Assembly (NCBI RefSeq): GCF_900046475.1
Contig: NZ_FCOU01000012.1
Coordinates: forward strand, 317,924 to 381,923
Origin: Collinsella ihumii
GTDB taxonomy: Bacteria; Actinomycetota; Coriobacteriia; Coriobacteriales; Coriobacteriaceae
Direction: 5' to 3'
Length of the DNA stretch: 64,000 bases
Both the position numbers and the translations under genes were made by a program. Below, one piece after another: positions 1 to 8,526 of this stretch. Under the pieces are notes generated by a model. It did not search any database, was not told the origin of the DNA, and saw nothing but the letters and a program-made list of their open reading frames with translations. The first letter of the stretch is position 1. Every line of letters starts with the position of its first letter.

Positions 1-113
1 TGAAGGTACGTCCTTCGGTCAAGAAGATGTGCGATAAGTGCAAGATCATCCGACGCCACGGCAAGGTTCTTGTCATCTGCGAGAACCCCCGTCACAAGCA
101 GCGTCAGGGCTAA
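1..113 (+). CDS. rpmJ: Ribosomal protein L36, first base of start codon outside the window
   Basis: The window opens on the last two bases of a start codon. The remaining 36 codons encode a complete bL36, a small zinc-binding protein of the large ribosomal subunit. The zinc ligands are visible as Cys11, Cys14, Cys27 and His32, so this is the C+ form. The product ends NPRHKQRQG, the usual family end, at a TAA. It sits 15 bases before rpsM in the standard order of the spc/alpha ribosomal operon and is surely cotranscribed with it. Confidence 0.95.
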   Translation, partial: KVRPSVKKMCDKCKIIRRHGKVLVICENPRHKQRQG

Positions 114-128
114 GAGAGGAGACCAACG

Positions 129-503
129 TTGGCCCGTATCAATGGTGTCGACCTTCCGCGCGAGAAGCGTGTTGAGATCGGTCTGACCTACATCTACGGC
201 ATCGGCCGCACCACCGCCACGAAGATTTGCAATGATTGCAACATCAACGTTGACACGCGCGTCCGCGACCTCACCGACGAGGAAGTCGACGCGATCCGTA
301 AGTACATCGACGAGAATCAGATCATGGTCGAGGGCGACCTCCGCCGTGAGCGCAACCAGAACGTTAAGCGTCTGATGGACATCGGCTGCAACCGCGGCCT
401 CCGTCACCGCAAGGGCCTCCCTGTTCGTGGTCAGCGCACCCACACCAACGCTCGCACCCGCAAGGGCCCGAAGCGTCAGATCGGTGCCAAGAAGAAGAAA
501 TAA
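129..503 (+). CDS. rpsM: Ribosomal protein S13
   Basis: The 124-residue product is uS13, which sits in the head of the small subunit and contacts the large subunit and the P-site tRNA. The N-terminus [23 protein letters not shown] and the basic tail [15 protein letters not shown] ending in four lysines are typical of the family, and the length is normal. The start is TTG, preceded by an AGAGAGGAGACC ribosome-binding site; no ATG fits the conserved N-terminus. It lies between rpmJ and rpsK with a 16-base gap to rpsK, as expected for one operon. Confidence 0.97.
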   Translation: MARINGVDLPREKRVEIGLTYIYGIGRTTATKICNDCNINVDTRVRDLTDEEVDAIRKYIDENQIMVEGDLRRERNQNVKRLMDIGCNRGLRHRKGLPVRGQRTHTNARTRKGPKRQIGAKKKK

Positions 504-519
504 GGGAGACTGACTACCA

Positions 520-930
520 ATGGCTACTGCTAAGAACAAGCGTAATGCTCAGGCCGGTCGTATCAAGCGCTCCGACCGTAAGAACATTTCCGTGGGTCAG
601 GCCCACATCCGTTCCACGTTCAATAACACGATCGTGTCCATCACGGACGCCCAGGGCAATGTCATCGCCTGGAAGTCCGCTGGCACCGTCGGTTTCAAGG
701 GTTCCCGTAAGTCCACGCCGTTTGCCGCCCAGATGGCTGCCGAGGCTTGCGCCAAGATCGCCATGGAGCACGGCATGCACAAGGTTGCCGTCTTCGTGAA
801 GGGCCCCGGCTCCGGTCGTGAGACCGCCATCCGCTCCCTCCAGGCCGCCGGCCTCGAGGTTTCGAGCATCCAGGACAAGACTCCCATCCCGCACAACGGC
901 TGCCGCCCCAAGAAGCGTCGCCGCGTGTAA
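520..930 (+). CDS. rpsK: Ribosomal protein S11
   Basis: The 136-residue product is uS11, a platform protein of the small subunit that helps shape the mRNA exit channel. Family hallmarks are [19 protein letters not shown] near residue 30, [22 protein letters not shown] in the middle and the basic C-terminus [10 protein letters not shown]. The ATG start has GGGAGA about 10 bases upstream. The N-terminal extension of about 20 residues ([20 protein letters not shown]) is basic, as in other Gram-positive S11 proteins. It is an internal gene of the ribosomal operon. Confidence 0.97.
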   Translation: MATAKNKRNAQAGRIKRSDRKNISVGQAHIRSTFNNTIVSITDAQGNVIAWKSAGTVGFKGSRKSTPFAAQMAAEACAKIAMEHGMHKVAVFVKGPGSGRETAIRSLQAAGLEVSSIQDKTPIPHNGCRPKKRRRV

Positions 931-952
931 CTCCTGAAAGGATCGATAAACT

Positions 953-1546
953 ATGGCAATCGATAGGACTCCGGTTCTCAAGCGCTGCCGTCAGCTCGGG
1001 ATCGATCCCGCTGAGCTGGGCTACAGCGGCAAGGAATCCAAGCGTCAGCCCAAGCGTCGCCGCAAGGAATCCGAGTATGGTATGCAGCTTCGCGAGAAGC
1101 AGAAGGTCAAGTTCATCTACGGCGTGCTCGAGAAGCAGTTCCACGGCTACTTCGTCCGCGCCCGCAAGATGAACGGCATCACCGGCGAGAACCTCATGAA
1201 GATTCTCGAGACCCGTCTCGACAACGTGGTCTTCCGTCTGGGCTTCGCCCGCACTCGCAAGGAGGCGCGCCAGACCGTGCGTCACGGTCACTTCACCGTG
1301 AACGGCCGTCGCGTCGACATCCCGTCCTACCTCGTCAAGCCCGGCGACGTCATCGCCGTCGGCGAGAAGTATCGTGACCTCCTCCCCATCAAGGAGGCCC
1401 TCATCCAGTCTGAGCGTTTTGAGGTCCCCGGCTGGCTCGAGGTTGATATCGAGAAGCTGTCCGGCAACGTGCTGTCCTACCCGGCGCGCGAGCAGATCAG
1501 CGGCGACATCAACGAGCAGCTCATCGTCGAGCTCTACTCTAAGTAG
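953..1546 (+). CDS. rpsD: Ribosomal protein S4
   Basis: The 197-residue product is uS4, a primary 16S rRNA binder that nucleates small-subunit assembly and in many bacteria regulates the alpha operon. The S4 RNA-binding fold is clear: LDNVVFRLGFARTRKEARQTVRHGHFTVNGRRVD at about residues 92-125. The N-terminal segment RTPVLKRCRQLGIDPAELG lacks the four-cysteine zinc motif, so this is the C-minus form. An AAAGGATCG site precedes the ATG. It lies between rpsK and rpoA. Confidence 0.96.
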   Translation: MAIDRTPVLKRCRQLGIDPAELGYSGKESKRQPKRRRKESEYGMQLREKQKVKFIYGVLEKQFHGYFVRARKMNGITGENLMKILETRLDNVVFRLGFARTRKEARQTVRHGHFTVNGRRVDIPSYLVKPGDVIAVGEKYRDLLPIKEALIQSERFEVPGWLEVDIEKLSGNVLSYPAREQISGDINEQLIVELYSK

Positions 1547-1578
1547 TCCTTTTGGGCTGCTGAAGCTGGAGGTATTAC

Positions 1579-2520
1579 ATGTCAGAATTCATTAGGCCCC
1601 AGGTTCAGGTCGAGGAAATCAACGAGACGTCCGCCCGCGTGTCCGTCGAGCCGCTTGAGCGCGGTTACGGCGATACGCTGGGCAACTCGCTGCGCCGTGT
1701 TCTGCTCTCCTCTCTGGAGGGCGTCGCGGTCGAGGCTATCCAGATCGATGGTGCTCAGCACGAGTTCATGACCATCCCGAACATGGTCGAGGATGTCACG
1801 GACATCGTCCTGAACGTCAAGGGTCTGGTGTTCCGTTCGCTCGGTACCACGGACGAGGGTACCGCGACCATCTCGGTTGACGGCCCTTGCGAGGTCACCG
1901 GTGCGGATTTCTTCATCCCGTCCGAGTTTGAGCTCGTCAACCCCGACAAGCACATCGCCACCCTCAACGAGGGCGGCCATCTCACCATGAGCATGCGCAT
2001 CGGCTACGGCCGCGGCTACGTGTCCTATGAGGGCAACAAGCGCGACAACGATCCCATCGGTGTCATCCATGTGGATTCGCTGTACTCGCCGGTCCGTCGC
2101 TGCGCCAAGCTCGTCGAGGCGTGCCGCGTCGGGCAGCACACGGACTACGACCGCCTGGTCCTCGAGATCGAGACCAACGGCGCGCTCTCGCCGCGTGAGG
2201 CCGTCGTCCAGGCTGCTAACATCATCAACCAGCACATGGCTGCCTTCATGAACCTCGCGGACGCCCCCGAGGCTGAGGAAGAGGTTTCGATCTTCGCCCC
2301 CGAGACCACCAGCGACAACGCTGAGCTCGACAAGCAGATCGAGGATCTCGACCTCTCGGTGCGCTCGTACAACTGCCTGAAGCGCGCGAGCATCCACTCC
2401 GTGCGTCAGCTTGTCGAGTTCTCCGAGAACGACCTGCTCAACATTCGCAACTTCGGCGTGAAGTCCATCGAGGAAGTCAAGGACAAGCTCGAGTCCATGG
2501 GCCTGAGCCTGAAGGCTTAA
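1579..2520 (+). CDS. rpoA: RNA polymerase alpha subunit
   Basis: The 313-residue product is the alpha subunit, whose dimer starts assembly of core RNA polymerase. The N-terminal dimerisation domain (about 1-230) includes LERGYGDTLGNSLRRVLLSSLEG and the late motif GALSPREAVVQAANI. After an acidic linker the C-terminal domain (about 250-313) carries LDLSVRSYNCLKRASI and LLNIRNFGVKSIEEVKDKL, the helix-hairpin-helix surface that touches UP-element DNA and activators. The length is normal. A GGAGGT site lies 9 bases before the ATG. It follows rpsD in the conserved alpha-operon order. Confidence 0.98.
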   Translation: MSEFIRPQVQVEEINETSARVSVEPLERGYGDTLGNSLRRVLLSSLEGVAVEAIQIDGAQHEFMTIPNMVEDVTDIVLNVKGLVFRSLGTTDEGTATISVDGPCEVTGADFFIPSEFELVNPDKHIATLNEGGHLTMSMRIGYGRGYVSYEGNKRDNDPIGVIHVDSLYSPVRRCAKLVEACRVGQHTDYDRLVLEIETNGALSPREAVVQAANIINQHMAAFMNLADAPEAEEEVSIFAPETTSDNAELDKQIEDLDLSVRSYNCLKRASIHSVRQLVEFSENDLLNIRNFGVKSIEEVKDKLESMGLSLKA

Positions 2521-2554
2521 CGCGCCGTCATCTGTACCAGAGGAGACCATACTC

Positions 2555-3034
2555 ATGCGTCATAACAGGAAGAAGGGCCTGAAGCTCGGCACCGACGCGA
2601 GCCACACCAAGGCCATGAAGAAGAGCCTGGCCCAGGCGCTCTTCACCAACGACCGTATCAAGACCACCGTTCCGCGCGCCAAGGCGCTCCGTGGTTTTGC
2701 CGAGCCCATCATCACGTGGGCCAAGCGCGGCGACCTGCACTCCCGTCGTCTTGCTATCGCCAAGCTCGGCGACAAGCAGCTCGTCAAGGAGATCTTCGAG
2801 AAGGCCGCTCAGGGCATGTGGGCCGACCGCGACGGCGGTTACACCCGCATCATGCGCCTCGGCACCCGTAAGGGCGACAACGCCGAGATGTGCATCATCG
2901 AGCTCGTGACCGAGCCCTGCGTGAAGAAGGCCCCCAAGAAGGTCGCCACGCCGAAGCAGGCTCCCAAGAAGGTCGAGGAGGCTCCCGTCGAGGAGACCGC
3001 CGAGGCTGCCGAGACCGAGGCTGCTGCCGAGTAA
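2555..3034 (+). CDS. rplQ: Ribosomal protein L17 with a C-terminal Ala/Lys/Glu tail
   Basis: The product is bL17, at the exit side of the large subunit. The core (MRHNRKKGLKLGTDASHTKAM through MCIIELVTE, about 120 residues) matches the family. The protein is 159 residues because of a tail of about 36 residues built from PKK, AP and acidic stretches and ending TEAAAE. L17 proteins are usually near 120-130 residues. A very similar tail is present on L31 in this window. It is the last gene of the ribosomal operon and is followed by a strong terminator. Confidence 0.97.
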   Translation: MRHNRKKGLKLGTDASHTKAMKKSLAQALFTNDRIKTTVPRAKALRGFAEPIITWAKRGDLHSRRLAIAKLGDKQLVKEIFEKAAQGMWADRDGGYTRIMRLGTRKGDNAEMCIIELVTEPCVKKAPKKVATPKQAPKKVEEAPVEETAEAAETEAAAE

Positions 3035-3061
3035 CTTCGGGTGCATTCTTGATATTGCATG

Positions 3062-3093
3062 AAAGGGCTCGTCGCGAGACGGGCCCTTTTTCG
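3062..3093 (+). terminator. Rho-independent terminator of the ribosomal operon
   Basis: A stem AAAGGGCTCGTC pairs with GACGGGCCCTTT (one G-U pair) around a short loop and is followed by TTTTTCG. It lies 28 bases after rplQ and ends the rpmJ-rplQ transcript before the ECF genes. Confidence 0.9.
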
Positions 3094-3153
3094 TTTGTAT
3101 AGGATTGGGTTTCGCGGCGTCGCCGCATTGTCGATACGGGAGGAGGAACGCGC

Positions 3154-4821
3154 GTGATCGAGGTTCGCGGTGCTTGCGTGAGCTACCGGACGGATGAGCC
3201 GCCCGCCGTCGCTGACGTGACCTTGGATTTCGAGCCCGGGCGCGTGGTATCGCTTGTCGGCGCCAACGGCTCGGGAAAGTCGACGCTGGCTTCGCTTCTG
3301 TGCGCGATGCGCCTGTGCGATGGCGGTGCGGTGAGGGTCGACGGCATCGATCCCGCCGATGGCGCCAGCGCGCGTCGCGAGGTGCGCAGGCGCGTGGGTC
3401 TGGTGCGCCAGCATCCCACAGAGCAGCTCGTCTCTACCGTCGTGTTCGATGAGGTCGCGTTCGGCCCCCGCAACCTGGGCCTGGCGCCCGACGAGGTGCG
3501 CCGCCGCGTGACCTCGGCGCTCGCGCGCGTGGGGCTCGACGGATACGACATGCGTGACACCTCGTCGCTGTCCGGCGGCCAGCAGCAGCTGCTCGCCATA
3601 GCCGGCGTGCTTGCCATGGAGCCTTCCTATCTCGTGCTCGACGAGGCGTCCTCCATGCTCGATTCGTCCGCACGCCCCGCCCATCGCGCGCTTGTGGGGC
3701 GCCTGGCGTACGAGATGGGGGTCGGGGTCGTCCAGGTGACCCACGATCCGCTCGAGGTGCTCGCGTCCGATCGCGTCGTGATCATGGATCGCGGCAGCGT
3801 CGCTTTCGACGGCGCTCCTTTGGACTTGCTCATGGGGCAGTCCGCCTTGTGGGATGCGACCGTGCTCCCGAGCGCGTCTGTAGAGGCGCTGAGACGCGTC
3901 TGCGCGCTTGGTTTTGACGGTTGCCCTTCTGCTACCCCGGAGGCCGCCGCAGCGTGGCTTGTGCGCGGGCTCGCGGCGGGACGTGTGTCTGCCGACGACG
4001 TTCGGGGGACGCTCGATGCGCTTGCAGGCGCGCTTCCGCGTGCCCTGTCCGCTGGCTCGGGCGCCGATGCGGGTCTCTTGCTGTCGCACGTTTGCTATGG
4101 ATACGATGGGGCGTCTTACGTCCTGCGCGACATCGAGCTTGCGGTGGCGCCCGGAGAGGTCCTGCTTGTGGCGGGCCGGTCCGGATCGGGAAAGTCGACG
4201 CTGGCATCGGTCGCGGCGGGCCTGTTCGAGCCGGATGCGGGCACGGTCTCCGTGCGCGGACGGGCCCCTCGGCCCGGGGACGCAGGCATCGCCTTCCAGC
4301 GGCCCGAGGACCAGCTCTTCTGCGAGAGCGTTCGCGACGAGCTCGCCTTCGCTCCGCGCAACATGGGGGCGGACGAGCCCGAGGTCGCCCGCCGTATCGA
4401 GCATGCGGCGAGGATGGTCGGTCTCGATGAGGCGCTGTTCGATTGGTATCCGTTCGACCTCTCGGGCGGGCAGGCGCGGCGCGTGGCCATCGCGTCGGTT
4501 CTGGCGCTCGATGCCGCAGCCTACCTGTTTGACGAGCCCACGGCGGGTCTCGACGCGGCGGGGCGCTCCCAGATGCATGCGCTGGCGCGCGCCTGCGCGG
4601 ATGACGGCCGCGCCGTCATCGTGATCAGCCACGACCTCGAGGAGTGGATGACCGAGGTCGATCGCGTGGCGCTTCTGAGCGATGGGCGCATCGCATGGAT
4701 GGGGACTCCCGGGGAGCTTTCGCGTGATCGGGGCGCCTTCGAGGCGGCATCGATGGAGCCCCCGCTCAACATCGCGCTCGCCCGGCTTCTTGAAGATGCG
4801 CTGCGGGGAGGTGAGCGATGA
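3154..4821 (+). CDS. ECF transporter ATPase, two ATPase domains fused
   Basis: The 555-residue protein holds two complete ABC ATPase domains in tandem, equivalent to EcfA1 plus EcfA2 fused in one chain, which energise vitamin or cofactor uptake at the membrane. Domain 1 has Walker A GANGSGKST (residues 36-44), signature LSGGQQQ (about 142) and Walker B YLVLDEAS. Domain 2 has Walker A GRSGSGKST (about 340), signature LSGGQARR (about 435) and Walker B YLFDEPT. The GTG start follows GGGAGGAGG. Its stop overlaps the EcfT start by four bases (ATGA), so the two are translationally coupled. No substrate-binding S component is nearby, so the substrate is unknown; a group-II ECF module sharing several S components is likely. 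Confidence 0.9.
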   Translation: MIEVRGACVSYRTDEPPAVADVTLDFEPGRVVSLVGANGSGKSTLASLLCAMRLCDGGAVRVDGIDPADGASARREVRRRVGLVRQHPTEQLVSTVVFDEVAFGPRNLGLAPDEVRRRVTSALARVGLDGYDMRDTSSLSGGQQQLLAIAGVLAMEPSYLVLDEASSMLDSSARPAHRALVGRLAYEMGVGVVQVTHDPLEVLASDRVVIMDRGSVAFDGAPLDLLMGQSALWDATVLPSASVEALRRVCALGFDGCPSATPEAAAAWLVRGLAAGRVSADDVRGTLDALAGALPRALSAGSGADAGLLLSHVCYGYDGASYVLRDIELAVAPGEVLLVAGRSGSGKSTLASVAAGLFEPDAGTVSVRGRAPRPGDAGIAFQRPEDQLFCESVRDELAFAPRNMGADEPEVARRIEHAARMVGLDEALFDWYPFDLSGGQARRVAIASVLALDAAAYLFDEPTAGLDAAGRSQMHALARACADDGRAVIVISHDLEEWMTEVDRVALLSDGRIAWMGTPGELSRDRGAFEAASMEPPLNIALARLLEDALRGGER

Positions 4822-5624
4822 TGAAAAAGCCCCTTTCGCCGCTCGGCTCGTTCGTGGCCCGCGATACGCCGGTCGCGCGCATCGACGCGCGCGTCAAGAT
4901 CGTCTTGCTGCTCGCGCTGACCGTGGCCGTGTTCGCCACGGGGGCGTCGCCGGTGTTCGCCCTGTGGGCGGTGCTGCTCGCCGCAGCCGTGCGGCTTGCG
5001 CGCATGGACGTTGCCGCGCACCTGAGGGCGCTCAAACCGGTCGCCTTCATCTTGGCGTTCACGCTGCTGGCGAATGCGGTGGCGCTCGACGGCCACGGCG
5101 ACATCGCCCTGTGGGGCGGCTTCGGGCTGGACACGGCGGGCGCCCTGCGCGGCTTTCTCGCCATCGCGCGCATCGCGCTGCTGCTGGGGTTCTCGCTCGT
5201 GGTCTCGGCCTCCTCGACGCCGCCTCAGCTGGCCGACGCCAGCGTGAGCTTGCTGGCGCCCCTGGGGCGGCTGGGGGTTCCCGTGTCCGATGTGGGCCTC
5301 ATGCTCTCGCTGGCGCTGCGCTTCATCCCCATCGTGTCCGAGGAGTTCTTTCGCGTGCAGCTCGCGCAGCGCTCGCGCGGCGTCGACTTTTCGGGCGGAA
5401 GCATCCTGCATCGGATACGGGCGTGGGCGTCGGTGCTCACGCCGCTGGTCGTGAGCCTCTTTCGGCGCGCCGACCGGCTGGGCGAGTCCATGTGCGCCCG
5501 ATGCTATGCTGAAGGGGGCCAGATCAGCGTGGAGATGCCGCCGGTGCCGGTTCGCGACCGCCTGGTGCTTGTCTGCGGCCTTGCCGTCTGCGCGCTGATA
5601 CCGACTTTGGCGTGGCTGCTGTAG
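4818..5624 (+). CDS. ecfT: ECF transporter transmembrane coupling protein EcfT
   Basis: The 268-residue membrane protein is the T component that links the ATPases to the substrate-binding S component. It has several hydrophobic segments (residues about 30-75, 90-145 and 245-265). The cytoplasmic coupling helix carries the Ala-Arg-Gly-type motif as QLAQRSRGVDFSGG and a second RADRLGESMCARCY segment, both hallmarks of CbiQ/EcfT. It overlaps the ATPase gene by four bases. It is followed by a gap of about 80 bases before truA and is probably the last gene of its operon. Confidence 0.88.
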   Translation: MMKKPLSPLGSFVARDTPVARIDARVKIVLLLALTVAVFATGASPVFALWAVLLAAAVRLARMDVAAHLRALKPVAFILAFTLLANAVALDGHGDIALWGGFGLDTAGALRGFLAIARIALLLGFSLVVSASSTPPQLADASVSLLAPLGRLGVPVSDVGLMLSLALRFIPIVSEEFFRVQLAQRSRGVDFSGGSILHRIRAWASVLTPLVVSLFRRADRLGESMCARCYAEGGQISVEMPPVPVRDRLVLVCGLAVCALIPTLAWLL

Positions 5625-5703
5625 GGGAGGGGCCGCAGCGGCGCCCATGGCCCGCCGGGCCCTCGACAATATGACCGATATTCACGATACGCGGGGAGGC
5701 CGC

Positions 5704-6522
5704 ATGGAACCGATGGATACCGCCGAAGATCTGCGCGCAGGCACGCTCGTGTTGCGCCTGGGATACGACGGAAGCGCCTATTCGGGGTTCGCCGAGCAGA
5801 TTGAGCAGAAGACCGTGGCAGGGGAGGTCCGTCGCGCGCTCGAGACGTTCCTGCGCCGCGAGATCGACCTGACCTGCGCGGGCCGCACCGATGCCGGCGT
5901 GCACGCGATCGGCCAATACGTCAGCGTTCCCGTCGACGCCGCGGAGCTCGAGGTCACCCGAACGCGCTGGATGCGCGCGTTCGCGGCGCTGCTGCCGCAC
6001 GACATCGCGGTGAGCGAGGTGTACCACGCGGCACCCGGCTTCTCGGCCCGTTTCGACGCCCGTGCGCGCACGTATACCTATCGCATCGCCACGGGGGACG
6101 CGCCGCCGCTGCTGACGCGCTCGGTCACCTGGTGGCACCGGTGGCCGCTCGACGTAGATGCCATGGACGACGCGGCTCAGCGCCTGGTGGGGGAGCGCGA
6201 TTTCAAGAGCTTCTGCAAGACGGCGTCGGCGGTGGGCAAGCCCACGTGCCGCAACGTCATGGACGTCTCGTTTGCCCGCGAGACGAATCTGGGCGAGGAG
6301 TGCCTGGCGTTCACGATCAAGGGGAACGCGTTTCTGCATTCCATGGTGCGCACGATCGTGGGGACGCTCGTCGAGGTCGGCTGCCATCGGCGCGAGCCCG
6401 CGTGGATCGATGAGGTGCTCGCAGCCTGCGACCGCGCCGCCGCGGGCCCCACGGCTCCTGCGTGCGGACTGTGCTTCATGGGTGTCGACTACGACAAGGA
6501 CGCCCTCGTCGTGTGCCCGTAA
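5704..6522 (+). CDS. truA: tRNA pseudouridine(38-40) synthase TruA
   Basis: The enzyme isomerises uridines 38-40 in the anticodon stem of many tRNAs. The catalytic Asp is in CAGRTDAGVHAIGQYV (about residue 60), and the middle contains FSARFDARARTYTYRI and ERDFKSFCK, all TruA signatures. The chosen ATG has GGGGAGG just upstream and gives 272 residues, a normal size. An ATG at 5647 is in frame but would add a non-conserved leader with no ribosome-binding site; a start at 5713 is also possible. In many Gram-positive genomes truA follows the ribosomal and ECF genes, as here. Confidence 0.95.
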   Translation: MEPMDTAEDLRAGTLVLRLGYDGSAYSGFAEQIEQKTVAGEVRRALETFLRREIDLTCAGRTDAGVHAIGQYVSVPVDAAELEVTRTRWMRAFAALLPHDIAVSEVYHAAPGFSARFDARARTYTYRIATGDAPPLLTRSVTWWHRWPLDVDAMDDAAQRLVGERDFKSFCKTASAVGKPTCRNVMDVSFARETNLGEECLAFTIKGNAFLHSMVRTIVGTLVEVGCHRREPAWIDEVLAACDRAAAGPTAPACGLCFMGVDYDKDALVVCP

Positions 6523-6538
6523 GGGGTGTTCGGCTATC

Positions 6539-6575
6539 GGGCCGGCCGCCGGTGCCCGTCCCCGATGGCCGGCCC
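6539..6575. terminator. GC hairpin after truA, possible terminator
   Basis: Perfect 9-bp arms GGGCCGGCC and GGCCGGCCC enclose a 19-base loop 17 bases after the truA stop. There is no T tract, so it may be a weak or factor-dependent terminator. The rest of the gap up to 6719 shows nothing else that I recognise. Confidence 0.4.
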
Positions 6576-6719
6576 TGCCTCCATGGATTGCCCCAAATTG
6601 CAGAAAGTGTGGCGGCGCGATGTGCGCCATTTGAAGCTTGGCCGTCCTGGCCGTCATGGCCTCTCGGCTCGCATTACGGGTGGTACCATGACCAAAAGAT
6701 TGTTCTCCAGGAGGCTGAC

Positions 6720-7781
6720 GTGGGTCATCGTGCATCCAGGCGTCCCAATGTATCCGTGGTTCTGGCGGCCAGCGATGGCGCCGATCATCTTGTGCGGGCC
6801 GTGGAGAGCGTTCTCAACCAGTCGTATTCCGACTTCGAGCTGCTGACGGTCGACTGCGCGTCGCATGACCGCACGGCCTCCATCCTTTCCAGTTTCCATG
6901 ATCGAGATATCCGCGTCGAGGTCATCGAGCGCGATGATTCCGCGCTCGCCTCGGGTGTTGTCGAGGCGCTCGGCCGCGCACGCGGGGCCTACGTGATGTT
7001 CGTGCGCCCCGAGGACTGGCTCGCCCCCAATGCGCTAGGCAACCTGGTGGAATTCGCCGAGGAGCATCGCCTCGACATCGCGGCTCCCATGCGTTCCGAT
7101 GACGTCTGGGACGCTCAGGACCGCTCCTCGAGCTCGCAGCCCCGTCGCGCCGCCTCCTGCGTGCTCGATGGTCGCGACGCGGCTCGCCATGGGATGTCGG
7201 ACCTCTACGAACAGGGCCTGCTCTCCCAGGCGACCGGTCTTTTGATCGAGCGGATGCGCGCCGTCGATCACCGGCTCGCGCTTGCCACCGACGATGAGGG
7301 CCTCGGCTTCGTCATCGCCTGCCTTGAGGATGCCGAGCGCATCGGCGCCTGCGACACGGCGTGCTATCATCGCGTCGCGTTCGGCAAGAAGGGCCAGCGC
7401 ACGTTCGACCCCGCCTTCATGTCCCGCTGCGCCAACGAGCACACCCAGATGATGGGGCTCGTGCGCCGCTGGGGTCTCGATTGCGACCCCGACGTCGTGG
7501 TTCCGCTCCATCGCCGGCATGTGCGCCGCCTGATCGAGTGCATCGACAACACGACGGTCGGAAAGAGCCGCGTGTCGTCCATCGAGCGCCTGGGCCGCGT
7601 GCAGGAGATGCTCAACGCGGAGGACGCGCGCGCCTCGCTGGCTGCGGTCAAGCCGGCAGCGAGCGATTTCGGCATCATGTACAAGCCGATGACGCAGGGC
7701 AATGCGGCGGCGTGCTGCATGGGTTCCCATCTGCGCGAATTCGCACGTCAATCGCATCTGCCGCTGTTCGCACAGCGCTGA
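6720..7781 (+). CDS. Family 2 glycosyltransferase
   Basis: The 353-residue protein has a GT-A glycosyltransferase domain at its N-terminus: PNVSVVLAASDGADHLVRAVESVLNQSYSDFELLTVDCASHDRT, then YVMFVRPEDWLAPNAL, which resembles the region of the DxD metal site although here it reads RPEDW. No membrane segment is seen. The C-terminal half is not recognised. The GTG start is chosen because AGGAGG lies five bases upstream and the conserved domain begins straight after. It probably transfers a sugar from a nucleotide donor during envelope polysaccharide synthesis; the acceptor cannot be told. It stands alone between truA and argR. Confidence 0.75.
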   Translation: MGHRASRRPNVSVVLAASDGADHLVRAVESVLNQSYSDFELLTVDCASHDRTASILSSFHDRDIRVEVIERDDSALASGVVEALGRARGAYVMFVRPEDWLAPNALGNLVEFAEEHRLDIAAPMRSDDVWDAQDRSSSSQPRRAASCVLDGRDAARHGMSDLYEQGLLSQATGLLIERMRAVDHRLALATDDEGLGFVIACLEDAERIGACDTACYHRVAFGKKGQRTFDPAFMSRCANEHTQMMGLVRRWGLDCDPDVVVPLHRRHVRRLIECIDNTTVGKSRVSSIERLGRVQEMLNAEDARASLAAVKPAASDFGIMYKPMTQGNAAACCMGSHLREFARQSHLPLFAQR

Positions 7782-7986
7782 GAGGCGCTGTGGCGCGCCT
7801 GTCTCATCGCCCTTATCGATATGCGTAAAATCAGGCTAAAGTCACGGAACTATGCATCAATACGCGTAATCTTGCCGTTATATGGAGTATTGAGTCATAA
7901 CGGTTAATTCGCGCGCCGACCGTCTCTCATGGACGTGCATACGACTAGAGTTGTTATGCGAGAACATGAGTAGAGGGGACGGCTTC
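7782..7986. promoter_or_regulatory. AT-rich promoter region before argR
   Basis: This 205-base gap is clearly richer in A+T than its neighbours around 7820-7900. It contains several ATGCGTAA, AATACGCGTAAT and AGTCATAAC stretches that loosely resemble ARG-box half sites (consensus near TGAATNNNNATTCA). ArgR commonly represses its own gene, so a binding site is expected here, but no convincing full box could be fixed by eye. Confidence 0.35.
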
Positions 7987-8424
7987 ATGGCAAAAAAGCG
8001 CAACGGGCGTCAAGACGCGATCCGAGAGATCGTCCGCAACAAGGAGGTCAGGACGCAGCGCAACCTGGTCGAGGAACTGAAGAGCGCCGGGTACGAGTGC
8101 ACGCAGGCGACGGTTTCGCGCGACATCGCTGATATGGGCTTGAGAAAGCTGCCCGAAGGCGTCTACGTGCTCGCTGAGGATCTGCATCTGCAGCGCATGG
8201 TGTCCGAGCTCGTCGTCGACGTGCTCCGCACCGGAAACCTGGTGCTCGTGAAGGCGCAACCGGGCACGGCGTCGGGTATCGCGGCGGCGATCGATGCGGC
8301 GGAGCTGCCCGACGTGCTGGGGTCTCTCGCCGGCAACGACACCATTCTGGTCATCGCGCAGACCGCTGAGGACGGCGAGCGGCTCGAAGGCATGATCTCC
8401 AAGCTGAGGAGCGTGCGCAAGTAG
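7987..8424 (+). CDS. argR: Arginine repressor ArgR
   Basis: The 145-residue protein is the arginine-responsive hexameric regulator. The N-terminal winged helix-turn-helix is visible as RQDAIREIVRNKEVRTQRNLVEELKSAGYECTQATVSRDIADMGL, and the C-terminal oligomerisation and arginine-binding domain as VLVKAQPGTASGIAAAIDAAELPDVLGSLAGNDTILVI. The GTxSGI/GTASGIA motif and GNDTI are the ligand-site hallmarks. The ATG at 7987 gives the family N-terminus MAKKRNGRQ; upstream ATGs at 7951 and 7966 are less likely. No arginine biosynthesis genes lie in the window. Confidence 0.93.
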   Translation: MAKKRNGRQDAIREIVRNKEVRTQRNLVEELKSAGYECTQATVSRDIADMGLRKLPEGVYVLAEDLHLQRMVSELVVDVLRTGNLVLVKAQPGTASGIAAAIDAAELPDVLGSLAGNDTILVIAQTAEDGERLEGMISKLRSVRK

Positions 8425-8526
8425 ATGATGGTCGCAGCCTTCCATATCATCCTGTTCGCACTGCTCATCCTGCTTCCCGTGGCGCTCGTGGTGCTGCTCG
8501 TGTGCTACTACAGGCGCACGCACTGA
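8425..8526 (+). CDS. 33-residue single-pass membrane peptide behind argR
   Basis: An ATG begins at the base after the argR stop codon and opens a 33-codon frame. The peptide has a short N-terminus (MMVAAFH), one strongly hydrophobic stretch of about 19 residues (IILFALLILLPVALVVLLV) and a basic end CYYRRTH. This is the layout of a small membrane protein with its C-terminus in the cytoplasm. Zero spacing suggests coupled translation with argR. The function is unknown. It could also be a chance frame, but the codon composition and the clean hydrophobic pattern argue for a real gene. Confidence 0.55.
   Translation: MMVAAFHIILFALLILLPVALVVLLVCYYRRTH

Noticed and set aside
3-20. AAGGTACGTCC at the window start resembles palindrome family A
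   Set aside because: It is the conserved coding sequence for KVRPS at the start of L36 and has no partner arm.
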